Notes under the pieces: generated by a model
What the model was told of the DNA's origin: nothing
Databases searched by the model: none
What the model saw: only the letters and a program-made list of their open reading frames with translations
Shown: one piece after another, positions 15,063 to 23,254 of the stretch
Numbering within the stretch: position 1 is the stretch's first letter
Layout of the letters: each line of letters begins with the position of its first letter
Assembly (NCBI GenBank): GCA_964440345.1
Contig: CAYTSA010000014.1
Location: forward strand, 1 to 53,875
Reading direction: 5' to 3'
Source of the DNA: CAYTSA01 sp964440345
GTDB taxonomy: Bacteria > Desulfobacterota > Desulfovibrionia > Desulfovibrionales > Desulfovibrionaceae
DNA: 53,875 bases
Made by a program: the position numbers and the translations under genes

Positions 15063-16694
15063 ATGAAGACCAAATTCATTTTTATCACCGGCGGCGTGCT
15101 CTCGTCGTTGGGCAAGGGGCTGGCGGCCGCTTCCATCGGCGCGCTGCTCAAGGCCCGGGGGCTTACCTGCACCATCCAAAAGCTGGACCCTTACATCAAC
15201 GTAGACCCCGGCACCATGAACCCCTTTCAGCATGGTGAAGTCTACGTGACCGAGGACGGCGCAGAGACTGACCTGGACTTGGGCCATTACGAGCGTTATC
15301 TGGACGAGTACATGTACCAGAATAACAACTACACCTCTGGGTCCATCTACAACTCTGTCATCACCAAAGAGCGCCGGGGAGACTACCTGGGCGGCACTGT
15401 GCAGGTTATTCCGCACATCACCGACGAGATAAAGAACGCCGTGCTTAGCCTGGCCCATGACAACCTGGACGTGGCGCTCATCGAAATAGGCGGCACCGTG
15501 GGCGACATCGAGGGCCAACCCTTCCTTGAAGCCATCCGCCAGATGCGCGGCGACCTGGGCAAGGACAACATTTTGTACATCCACCTGACGCTGGTGCCGT
15601 TCATAAAGGCTGCTGGCGAGCTGAAGACCAAGCCCACCCAACACAGCGTCAAGGAGCTGCGGTCCATAGGCATACAGCCGGATATGATCATCTGCCGTAG
15701 CGAAATTGGCATCCCCGCGGACGTCAAATCCAAAATCGCGCTGTTCTGCAACGTGGACAAAGACGCCGTGTTTTCGGCTGTGGACGTAGACTCCATCTAT
15801 AAGGTGCCGCTGAAATTCTACGACGAAGGGCTGGACCAGAAAGTGGCCATCATGCTCAAACTGCCGGCCAAGAACCCCACGCTGAAACCCTGGCGCGATC
15901 TGGTGCACAAGCTGGACAACCCCCATGGCGAGGTTTCCATAGGCATAGTCGGCAAATACGTGGACCTGCGCGAGGCCTACAAAAGTTTGCACGAAGCTTT
16001 GGTGCACGGCGGCGTGGCCAACGACGTGAACGTGAACCTGGTCTACGTGAACTCCGAAGAGTTGAACGACGCCAACGTTGCCGAGCAGCTTGCCAACCTG
16101 AGCGGCGTGCTCGTGCCTGGGGGCTTTGGCTCCCGCGGAATCAAAGGGAAAATCAGGGCCATCCAGTACGCCCGGGAAAACAAGATTCCCTTTTTCGGCA
16201 TCTGTCTGGGCATGCAGTGCGCGGTCATTGAATACGCCCGTAACGTGATGGGGCTGGACGCAGACTCGCAGGAGTTTGACGAGAATACTGAAAATCCGGT
16301 TATTTATCTGATGACAGAGTGGTACGATTTTCGCCGCAATTGCACTGAGACCCGCTGCGAAAACAGCGACAAGGGCGGCACCATGCGGCTGGGCGGCTAT
16401 CCCTGCGTGCTCAAGCCCGACACCGCCGCGTACAAAGCTTACGGCGTGCAGGAAATATCCGAACGGCACCGGCACCGGTTCGAATTCAACAAGGCCTACG
16501 CCCCGCAGTTTGAAGAAGCCGGACTGGTCTTCAGCGGCCTGTCGCCAGACGAAGCGCTGGTGGAAATCGTGGAGCTGCCGGAGCACCCCTGGTTTCTGGG
16601 CTGCCAGTTCCACCCGGAATTCAAGTCCAACCCCATGCGGCCGCATCCGCTTTTCAGAGAATTCATCGCCGCTGCAAAGGCGTACAAGGGGTAG
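15063..16694 (+). CDS. pyrG: CTP synthase
   Basis: A 543-residue enzyme that aminates UTP to CTP. The N-terminal synthetase domain (1-~267) starts MKTKFIFITGGVLSSLGKG with the P-loop-like GKG. The C-terminal glutaminase domain (~290-540) has nucleophile FGICLGMQ and FHPEFKSNP. Length is standard and AAGGA precedes the start. It opens the core envelope/nucleotide operon; kdsA follows after 92 bp. Confidence 0.98.
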   Translation: MKTKFIFITGGVLSSLGKGLAAASIGALLKARGLTCTIQKLDPYINVDPGTMNPFQHGEVYVTEDGAETDLDLGHYERYLDEYMYQNNNYTSGSIYNSVITKERRGDYLGGTVQVIPHITDEIKNAVLSLAHDNLDVALIEIGGTVGDIEGQPFLEAIRQMRGDLGKDNILYIHLTLVPFIKAAGELKTKPTQHSVKELRSIGIQPDMIICRSEIGIPADVKSKIALFCNVDKDAVFSAVDVDSIYKVPLKFYDEGLDQKVAIMLKLPAKNPTLKPWRDLVHKLDNPHGEVSIGIVGKYVDLREAYKSLHEALVHGGVANDVNVNLVYVNSEELNDANVAEQLANLSGVLVPGGFGSRGIKGKIRAIQYARENKIPFFGICLGMQCAVIEYARNVMGLDADSQEFDENTENPVIYLMTEWYDFRRNCTETRCENSDKGGTMRLGGYPCVLKPDTAAYKAYGVQEISERHRHRFEFNKAYAPQFEEAGLVFSGLSPDEALVEIVELPEHPWFLGCQFHPEFKSNPMRPHPLFREFIAAAKAYKG

Positions 16695-16786
16695 GTTCAA
16701 GAAAGAGAGGATGCCGGGGAAAACCTTTGTTGCAAAAAGGTGTTCCCTCCCGCAAACATTGCAATCATAAAAAACAGGCGTAGGTG

Positions 16787-17599
16787 ATGGATTCGCAAGC
16801 ATTGTATGAGCAACTGGATTCCGGGCCGTTTGTCATTGCCGGGCCGTGTGTGTTGGAGTCGTTGGATTTAGCGCTGGAGACAGCCCTGGGCGTGGCCGAA
16901 GCGGCAGCGTCTGTGGGTTTGCCCGCGGTGTTCAAGTCGTCGTTTGACAAGGCCAACCGCACCAGTCTGGAGAGTTTTCGCGGCCCGGGCATGGATAAAG
17001 GGGTGCAGTGGCTGGCCCGGGTCAAAAAAGAGACCGGATTGCCAGTCATTACAGACATCCACACCCCAGACCAGGCCGAGATGGTCGCCCAAGTAGTTGA
17101 TATTATCCAGATACCGGCGTTCTTGTGCCGACAGACGGACCTGCTGACCGCGGCTGCGGCCACGGGCCGGGTGGTGAACGTGAAGAAGGGGCAGTTTCTG
17201 GCGCCCTGGGACATGGAACCGGTCGTGAACAAACTGCGTGCGTCTGGCCCGGGCCGGGTGCTGCTGACCGAGCGCGGGACCTGTTTGGGCTACAACAATC
17301 TGGTGGTGGACTTTCGATCATTTGCTCTCATGCGTGAATTCGGTTGCCCGGTGGTGTTTGACGCCACGCATTCGGTGCAGATACCCGGCGGGCTGGGCAA
17401 GGCGTCCGGCGGGCGAAGGGAGTTCGTGCCGTATTTGTCCCGCGCGGCGGTGGCGGCCGGGGCGGACGGCGTGTTTCTGGAGACCCACCCGGACCCAGAA
17501 GCGGCTTTGTGCGACGGGCCGAACAGCTGGCCGCTGGACAAGCTGGCGCCGCTGCTGCGGGATTTGAAAACGTTATGGGAGACCGAGCATGAATGTTGA
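16787..17599 (+). CDS. kdsA: 3-deoxy-8-phosphooctulonate synthase (Kdo-8-phosphate synthase)
   Basis: A 270-residue TIM-barrel enzyme that condenses phosphoenolpyruvate and arabinose-5-phosphate to Kdo-8-phosphate, the committed step to lipid A-Kdo. Motifs include FKSSFDKANRTS, PVITDIHTPDQ, IPAFLCRQTDLL, NVKKGQFLAPWDM, VFDATHSVQIPGG and the ETHPDPEAALCDGPNS end. The start ATG 16787 is preceded by an in-frame GTG. The 3' end overlaps kdsC by 11 bp. Confidence 0.97.
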   Translation: MDSQALYEQLDSGPFVIAGPCVLESLDLALETALGVAEAAASVGLPAVFKSSFDKANRTSLESFRGPGMDKGVQWLARVKKETGLPVITDIHTPDQAEMVAQVVDIIQIPAFLCRQTDLLTAAAATGRVVNVKKGQFLAPWDMEPVVNKLRASGPGRVLLTERGTCLGYNNLVVDFRSFALMREFGCPVVFDATHSVQIPGGLGKASGGRREFVPYLSRAAVAAGADGVFLETHPDPEAALCDGPNSWPLDKLAPLLRDLKTLWETEHEC

Positions 17600-18125
17600 A
17601 AAAGCCCGGGAGCGGGCAAAAGATATCCGGTTGTTGGTGCTGGACTGTGACGGCGTGCTCACCGACGGCGGTTTGCACTATGACGCAGACGGCCGCATTG
17701 GCAAGCGGTTCAACGTGCAGGATGGTCTGGGCGTCAAGCTGGCTCAGGAAGCGGGCATAGAGGTGGCGGTTATTTCCGGCCTGAATTCCGACGCAGTGGA
17801 GACCCGGGTGCGCGAGTTGGATATAGAACATTATTATGCCGGCCGCCTGAAAAAGGTGCCGCTGTTGCAGGAAATTTGCGCCAAGATAGGGCTGAAGGCG
17901 AGCCAGGCCGCTTACATGGGCGACGACTGGGTGGACGCAGGCCCCATGCGGGCCGTGGGATTGCCCATGGCCGTGGCCAACGCCCAGCCGGAGATCAAGG
18001 AGCTGGCTCTGTACGTGACACTGGCTCAGGGCGGCCACGGCGCTGTGCGCGAAGGCATACGGCTCATTCTGGAGGCTCAGTCCAAGCTGGGCGCTTTGTT
18101 TGATGCGTGGGGCCGCGGCGAGTGA
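17589..18125 (+). CDS. kdsC: Kdo-8-phosphate phosphatase (HAD superfamily)
   Basis: A 178-residue HAD phosphatase that converts Kdo-8-phosphate to Kdo. The nucleophile motif is LVLDCDGVLTDGG (~15-27), with VISGLNSDAVETR and MGDDWVDAGPMR supplying later HAD motifs. It is a small KdsC-type enzyme without a cap insertion, working as a tetramer in homologues. It overlaps both kdsA and lptC, which indicates coupled translation. Confidence 0.96.
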   Translation: MNVEKARERAKDIRLLVLDCDGVLTDGGLHYDADGRIGKRFNVQDGLGVKLAQEAGIEVAVISGLNSDAVETRVRELDIEHYYAGRLKKVPLLQEICAKIGLKASQAAYMGDDWVDAGPMRAVGLPMAVANAQPEIKELALYVTLAQGGHGAVREGIRLILEAQSKLGALFDAWGRGE

Positions 18126-18751
18126 AGAGCCGGCGCGTGACATTGGCCATTCTGGCCCTTTTTGCGCTGTTGGCTGGCGGCGTTGTCGCGTGGCTGGCTG
18201 TGCGGGAGCACCCCGCGGTCCAGGCCGTGCACAAGGCGGCCGAGACTGTGTCGCAGGCGGTAGGAGAAGACGTGGACGTGGATGTCGATTTAACCTTGCG
18301 GTCCATTGAGCTTTCCCACGCCGAAGACGGCCAGCTGCGCTGGAAGATGCGGGCGGAGAACGCGCGCTATGTGCAGGATGAACAGGCGGTGGAGGTGGAC
18401 GATCCGCGCATTGAGTATTATACTAGAAAATTGGGCGGCAACGCCACGGACCTGCTGATTGTGACGGCGTTGCAGGCTCGGGTGGAGCAGGAGAACGAGA
18501 CTGCGGTGCTCACCGGAGACGTGCAGGCGGTGACGTCGTCGGGCGTGGTGACGGCGCAGCGGTTGGAATATCTGGGTAAGAACCGGGAGCTGGTGTTAAC
18601 CGGGGATGTGGCTTTTACGGGTGAATTCAACTGCACCGCGCCGGTGTTTTGGCTGAATCTGGACACCAGGGACGTGATGGCCAAAGGCGGCCCGGACGCG
18701 ATGGTGGAAGCCTGGCTGCTGACACCGGCCCGCAGGGCTGGTCCTCTATGA
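18122..18751 (+). CDS. lptC: LPS export ABC transporter periplasmic protein LptC
   Basis: A 209-residue bitopic inner-membrane protein. A single N-terminal membrane helix (VTLAILALFALLAGGVVAW) is followed by a periplasmic beta-jellyroll with TAVLTGDVQAVTSSGVVTA and LVLTGDVAFTG repeats of the LptA/C fold. GTG 18122 overlaps the kdsC stop (GTGA). It receives lipopolysaccharide from LptBFG and passes it to LptA; lptFG are not in this window. Confidence 0.92.
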   Translation: MKSRRVTLAILALFALLAGGVVAWLAVREHPAVQAVHKAAETVSQAVGEDVDVDVDLTLRSIELSHAEDGQLRWKMRAENARYVQDEQAVEVDDPRIEYYTRKLGGNATDLLIVTALQARVEQENETAVLTGDVQAVTSSGVVTAQRLEYLGKNRELVLTGDVAFTGEFNCTAPVFWLNLDTRDVMAKGGPDAMVEAWLLTPARRAGPL

Positions 18752-18779
18752 TGCAGATGACGCACCAAGGAGAATATCC

Positions 18780-19301
18780 ATGCTGCAAAAGAGCATTTTT
18801 CTATTAGTGGCGCTTATGTTGTGTTTTGTCCGGGTTGCCTGGGCCGTGGACGAGGATATGACGCCCACCCGCATAACGGCGAAGACTATGGAGTACAGCC
18901 AGTCCGGCCGGCAGGTGGTCTTTGCCGGCGAGGTGCACGTGGCCCGGGATGACATGGACATATGGGCGGACAAAATAACCGTTGTTTTTGAAGCGAGCAA
19001 CGAGCCGGCGGCAAACCAACCCGATAATTTCGACCCTGGAGCCATATCCAGCATCAAAGCCGTGGGCAATGTGCGGCTGGAGAGGGACGGCCGCACAGGC
19101 CGCAGCAGCCAGGCGACCTACGACGTGGCCAAAGGCGTACTGGAGCTGTCCGGCAACCCCAAGCTGGAGGACGGGAAGAACACCATCCAGGGCAAGGTGA
19201 TCCGGTTTCACCTGAAGGACAATCGTTCTGAAGTTATTGGAGACCAGTCCCAGCGGGTCGAAGCGCTCTTTTTCACTCCCAAGGGCGTTGAGAGCCCTTA
19301 G
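18780..19301 (+). CDS. lptA: LPS periplasmic bridge protein LptA
   Basis: A 173-residue exported protein. Signal peptide ~1-22, then the OstA-like beta-jellyroll with repeated strands (RITAKTMEYSQSGRQVVFAG, MDIWADKITVVFE, SSQATYDVAKGVLELSGNPK). It polymerises across the periplasm to carry lipopolysaccharide to LptDE. AAGGAG precedes the ATG. It sits between lptC and lptB in the usual order. Confidence 0.95.
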   Translation: MLQKSIFLLVALMLCFVRVAWAVDEDMTPTRITAKTMEYSQSGRQVVFAGEVHVARDDMDIWADKITVVFEASNEPAANQPDNFDPGAISSIKAVGNVRLERDGRTGRSSQATYDVAKGVLELSGNPKLEDGKNTIQGKVIRFHLKDNRSEVIGDQSQRVEALFFTPKGVESP

Positions 19302-19304
19302 CGG

Positions 19305-20027
19305 ATGTCCAGCCTGACTGCGCACGGACTGTGCAAGAGCTACGGCCGCAAGGAAGTTGTCTGCGGGGTGGATTTGAAGCTGGAGCAGGGCGAGGTGGCC
19401 GGCCTGCTGGGCCCCAACGGCGCCGGCAAGACCACGACCTTTTACATGCTGGCCGGCATTGTGAAGCCAACCATCGGCCACGTGCAGTTGGACGACGAGG
19501 ACGTGACCTCCTGGCCGCTCTACTGCCGCGCCCGGCGTGGTGTCAGCTACCTGCCCCAGGAAAGCTCCGTCTTCCGTAAACTCACTGTGCGAGAAAATAT
19601 GCTGGTTATCCTGGAGCACACTGAGCTTTCCCGGGCGGAACAGGGCCGGCGCGCCGACCAATTATTGGAAGAGTTGGGCGTGGACAAGCTGGCCAACCAG
19701 AAGGCTTATCATCTTTCCGGCGGGGAGCGCCGGCGGCTGGAGATAGCCCGGGCGCTCATCCGGGAGCCAAAGTTCATGTTGCTGGACGAGCCCTTTGCCG
19801 GCATAGACCCCCTGGCCGTGGACGACATCCAAAAAATCATCCTCAGCCTGAAAGAGCGCGGCATTGGCGTACTGATCTCTGACCACAACGTGCGCGAAAC
19901 CCTGCACATTTGCGACCACGCTTATCTGGTGTTCGAGGGCCGGGTCATTCTGGCCGGCTCGCCCCAGGAGATTGTGGACGCTCCTTCCGCCCGTAGGCTG
20001 TATCTGGGCGAAGGGTTTTGTTTGTAA
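19305..20027 (+). CDS. lptB: LPS export ABC transporter ATPase LptB
   Basis: A 240-residue ABC ATPase: Walker A GPNGAGKTT, Q-loop YLPQESSVFRKLTV, signature LSGGERRR, Walker B MLLDEPFAGIDP and switch His in LISDHNVRETL, all typical of LptB. Three bases separate it from lptA. In many proteobacteria rpoN follows lptB; here the next gene is a convergent glycosyltransferase, so the operon ends with lptB. Confidence 0.96.
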   Translation: MSSLTAHGLCKSYGRKEVVCGVDLKLEQGEVAGLLGPNGAGKTTTFYMLAGIVKPTIGHVQLDDEDVTSWPLYCRARRGVSYLPQESSVFRKLTVRENMLVILEHTELSRAEQGRRADQLLEELGVDKLANQKAYHLSGGERRRLEIARALIREPKFMLLDEPFAGIDPLAVDDIQKIILSLKERGIGVLISDHNVRETLHICDHAYLVFEGRVILAGSPQEIVDAPSARRLYLGEGFCL

Positions 20028-20079
20028 AGACCAGACGCTTTCAGCGGCTCCGTGGCTGGGCCTGTACAGCCTGCCACGC

Positions 20080-21207
20080 TTACGCTTCACCCGCTCTGGG
20101 AACCCCTTCCAACATCTTTTCGTACATGGCGATAGTGCGGCGCAGGAATTCGCGGCCGGAGTAGCGGCCGATGCGGCCCTGCTCGTCCCAGGTAATGCTG
20201 TCGATGTAAGCCTGGTCAGTAATGGCCCGGTGCAGGGTCTTGGCCAGGGCTTTCACGTCGCCGGGCGCAAAGAGCCCGTCTTCCGGGACCAGGTCCGGCA
20301 GCACCCCTACGCGGGAGGCCAACAGCGGCCGGCCGCAGGCCATTATCTCCAGGGCTGCCCGGGCGATGGCTTCGGAGCCCAGGGACGGGACGATGCACAG
20401 GTCGCAGGCAGAGAGACAGGCCGGAATATCCTCGCGTTTGCCCGTAATAGTTACGAAATCCTGCATGTTGCGCTGCAGCGCCCGGGACCGGGTTTCGCAG
20501 CCGCAGAGCACCGAATCGTGGCCCATCAGCAGCAACCGGGCGTTTGTTGCGCCCACGGCGTGGAGCATGGACAAGGCGTCAATGGCCTCCATCTGGCCCT
20601 TGACGTGGTCCAGCCGTCCCAGCAGGCCGATGACCACGTGTTCCTGCCCGTAGCCGAATTCCCGGCGAACGCTGAAGCGGCCTTTTGGGTCAAAGGCAAA
20701 GACATTCGTGTCCACGCCGCCGGGGTCGGTCCATAGCTTGCGGTCGGGGACCTTTAGCTTTTCGCGGCATTCCTGGGCTATGGCGGAGTTCGTGGCGGCC
20801 ACGGCGTCTGCGGCTGAGCGGTGCAGCCAGCGGTTGGCCGGGCCGGCTTTGGCCGGCCGTCTGTCGCCACGGGTGCGAACCAGGGCAAACCGTCCAGTCT
20901 GTTTGCGCAGGGCTGCCCACTGGGCAAAATTCTCGCCCCGGAAACAGTTGACCACATGGGGCCGGGTTTCCTTGACCAGACGGCGCATGGACCGGTACAG
21001 GCCAAGCAGTTTCAGGGGGTTGGATGCGTTCAGGTCCAGGGTAAAAGTTTGCAGACCCCATTCTTGGGCTTTTTTCAGGGCCGGGGCGCCGGGAATGGAT
21101 ACAATGGAGGTTGGATGCCCGGCTTCGGCGAGCAGCTTGGCGGAGTACAGCCCGTACCAGGCGGTTGCGTTCAGCCAGCGGACGTTGACGACGTGAAGGC
21201 AGCGCAT
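20080..21207 (-). CDS. GT4-type glycosyltransferase
   Basis: A 375-residue GT-B fold glycosyltransferase. The N-terminal acceptor domain starts MRCLHVVNVRWLNATAWYG. The C-terminal donor domain has IGLLGRLDHVKGQ and the E-x7-E signature region SEAIARAALEIMACGRP. It probably transfers a sugar to a lipopolysaccharide core or O-antigen, consistent with the convergent Kdo/Lpt operon next door, but the substrate cannot be read from sequence. A MITE-like element lies just upstream of its start. Confidence 0.88.
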   Translation of the reverse strand: MRCLHVVNVRWLNATAWYGLYSAKLLAEAGHPTSIVSIPGAPALKKAQEWGLQTFTLDLNASNPLKLLGLYRSMRRLVKETRPHVVNCFRGENFAQWAALRKQTGRFALVRTRGDRRPAKAGPANRWLHRSAADAVAATNSAIAQECREKLKVPDRKLWTDPGGVDTNVFAFDPKGRFSVRREFGYGQEHVVIGLLGRLDHVKGQMEAIDALSMLHAVGATNARLLLMGHDSVLCGCETRSRALQRNMQDFVTITGKREDIPACLSACDLCIVPSLGSEAIARAALEIMACGRPLLASRVGVLPDLVPEDGLFAPGDVKALAKTLHRAITDQAYIDSITWDEQGRIGRYSGREFLRRTIAMYEKMLEGVPRAGEA

Positions 21208-21211
21208 AGCT

Positions 21212-21350
21212 TAACAGCCTGTTGAAAAAGTCCATTTTGGCAGACTGTTAAAGCGCATTTTCGCGTTGAGCCAATGCTCGCTTCTGAAACAAATTTCAAT
21301 TGTTTCGGGAAAATGCATAAGACCATCTAAACATTGCAACAGCCTGCTAG
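21212..21350. mobile_element. Second MITE-like element with TAGCAGGCTGTTGAAAAA-type ends
   Basis: Bounded by TAACAGCCTGTTGAAAAAG and GCAACAGCCTGCTA, close to the ends of 14872-15000. Inside is a repeat with a palindrome around TGAAACAAATTTCAATTGTTTC that recurs inverted at 45206-45267. The right end supplies the stop codon (CTA, 21347-21349 on the plus strand) of the kinase gene. Confidence 0.65.
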
Positions 21351-23101
21351 AGGCTTTGTCGTTGGGCCTCGGCCTGGACAACTTCCAGATAGTCCTTGGC
21401 CTGGGTGTTATTGGGGTTCAGCTCCACAGCGCGCTTGAGGGAGACTATGGCTGCGCGCAGTTTGTTCTGTCTGTGCTGCATGACGGCCATGTGAAAATAG
21501 GCTTCATCCATATAGTCCGGATTCTGCGAGATGGTGTGGAGAAACATTTTTTCTGCTTGCAGAGGCCGGCCGGTTTCAGCATGGATGAGCCCCAGCTCGA
21601 AATAGATATCTGGGTCTGTCTTCTCCCTTTCCAGGGCTTTTCTCAGGGCGGCGACGGCTTGGGGGTATTGTTTTTGTTGGTGCAGCAGTTTTCCTTTGAC
21701 AAAATATGGGGTTGCCAGGCTCGGGTCCAGTTGCATGGCTCTGTCCAGCAGCTCGAAGGCGCCGGCGGGCCCTGTCTGGCCTTTTTGTTCAGCCATTGCC
21801 GCCAGCGACTGGGCCCACAGAGATTTTTCTTCCGGGGACAAGTTGTTGGTGTCCAGGATGTTTTCAAACATGGACGCCGCCTTGGCTGCCTGACCGGATT
21901 CCAGAGCAGCCCGGGCCTGGTCGGCCAGGGTCTGGGGCGAAAGAAGGTATTTCCAGACGCCAAACCCAACGCCGCCGAGGATGAGCAGCATGACGACAAC
22001 AAGCACCATAGGGTTGCCGGATTTGTGTTCCGGGGCTGGGCGGCTAACGGGTCCGGTAGGTTGTTGCGCTTGGGCGTGCTCATCGGCAACAGGCGCGGCT
22101 ATGGTCTGGTCTGCAGAGTTCTTTTGCTCCGCCGCCAGGTCAATGGGGAGCGAGGCAGAGGCGCCTGCAGCGGCCGAGGCGGCGTCCGGAAAAAGGTCTT
22201 TCATGAAGCTGGAGAGGATGGCCGCGCTCTGGCGCATGGATAGCTGGGTCTGAAATTCTTCCAGGTCCTGGAGCATTTTCCCGGCTGTGGGGTAGCGGCG
22301 TTCCGGGTCCAACACCAGCATTCGCTTGAGTATGGCCACTATTTCTGGGGGAAGGCCGGGCGCGGCTTTTTCCGGCGGGGTGTAGTCTCCGATGCGGACT
22401 TTTTCCAGCACGGTCATGGTCTCGCCTTGGAACATCCGCTGGCCGGTGAGCATCTCATAAAAGAGCACCCCGGCCGAAAAAATGTCGGACCTTCTGTCGA
22501 TATCCTTGCCCGCGGCTTGCTCTGGGGACATGTAAGCGACCTTGCCCTTGAGGACTCCCACGCGGGTGGTGGAGTCGTCGGCCCGGACTTTGGCTATGCC
22601 GAAGTCGGTGATTTTCACTTCACCGGTAAAGGAAATGAGAATGTTGCGGGGGCTGATGTCTCTGTGGACTAGGTTCAACGGGGCGCCGGAGTAGTCGGCC
22701 AGGGTGTGGGCGTATTCCAGGCCTGCGGCCACGCCAGCCAGAATGCGCACAGTATAATCCATCGGCATGTTCTGGCCGCGTTCTTGAAGCCGCTGTATCA
22801 CAGCCTTCAGGTCCTTGCCGTGCACGTACTCCATGGCGATGTAGTAGTCGTTTTCCGCCTGGCCGAAGTCGTATATCTGGACGATGTTGCTGTGGCTGAG
22901 CATGGCGGCCAGGCGCGCCTCCTTGATGAACATGGAGACGATTTCTTCCTGTTCGGCTAGGTGGGGCAGCAGCCGCTTGAGGGCGACGATTTTTTCAAAC
23001 CCCTGCTCCCCCCCGGCCTTGGCTTTGAAGAGTTCAGCCATGCCGCCGGCGGCAATGCGCTCCAGGAGCAGATATTTTCCGAATTGTCGGGGTAGCTTCA
23101 T
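21347..23101 (-). CDS. Membrane Ser/Thr protein kinase with periplasmic TPR domain
   Basis: A 584-residue Hanks-type kinase. The kinase domain is ~9-270: glycine loop ERIAAGGMAELFKA, ATP lysine in KIVALKRLL, catalytic HRDISPRNIL, DFGIAK and MSPEQAAG. A low-complexity Ala-rich linker (~300-360) leads to one membrane helix (MVLVVVMLLILGGVGFGVW, ~370-390). About 190 residues of TPR repeats follow (DPSLATPYFVKGKLLHQQ, DPDIYFELGLIHAETG, NPDYMDEAYFHMAVMQ). It is probably a sensor of periplasmic signals or protein complexes; substrates are unknown. The stop codon lies inside the MITE-like element, so the C-terminus may have been altered by the insertion. Confidence 0.93.
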   Translation of the reverse strand: MKLPRQFGKYLLLERIAAGGMAELFKAKAGGEQGFEKIVALKRLLPHLAEQEEIVSMFIKEARLAAMLSHSNIVQIYDFGQAENDYYIAMEYVHGKDLKAVIQRLQERGQNMPMDYTVRILAGVAAGLEYAHTLADYSGAPLNLVHRDISPRNILISFTGEVKITDFGIAKVRADDSTTRVGVLKGKVAYMSPEQAAGKDIDRRSDIFSAGVLFYEMLTGQRMFQGETMTVLEKVRIGDYTPPEKAAPGLPPEIVAILKRMLVLDPERRYPTAGKMLQDLEEFQTQLSMRQSAAILSSFMKDLFPDAASAAAGASASLPIDLAAEQKNSADQTIAAPVADEHAQAQQPTGPVSRPAPEHKSGNPMVLVVVMLLILGGVGFGVWKYLLSPQTLADQARAALESGQAAKAASMFENILDTNNLSPEEKSLWAQSLAAMAEQKGQTGPAGAFELLDRAMQLDPSLATPYFVKGKLLHQQKQYPQAVAALRKALEREKTDPDIYFELGLIHAETGRPLQAEKMFLHTISQNPDYMDEAYFHMAVMQHRQNKLRAAIVSLKRAVELNPNNTQAKDYLEVVQAEAQRQSL

Positions 23102-23254
23102 GCTATGTCCATGCGCAGCAACAGCATTGTACTATGCTGATATTGTGTGCGTATACTACCCATTGGCGAGTCAATGCGCAAGGCGCAAATGCAGCCGGCG
23201 TCAAAAGCCGCCCAGAATCCACCGCTTGTCGGCGCTGGCCAACCGCCACACGCG

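Noticed and set aside
15012..16802. 596-codon open frame antisense to pyrG
   Set aside because: Mirror of a highly conserved gene in GC-rich DNA; composition is His/Val/Gln-rich without motifs.
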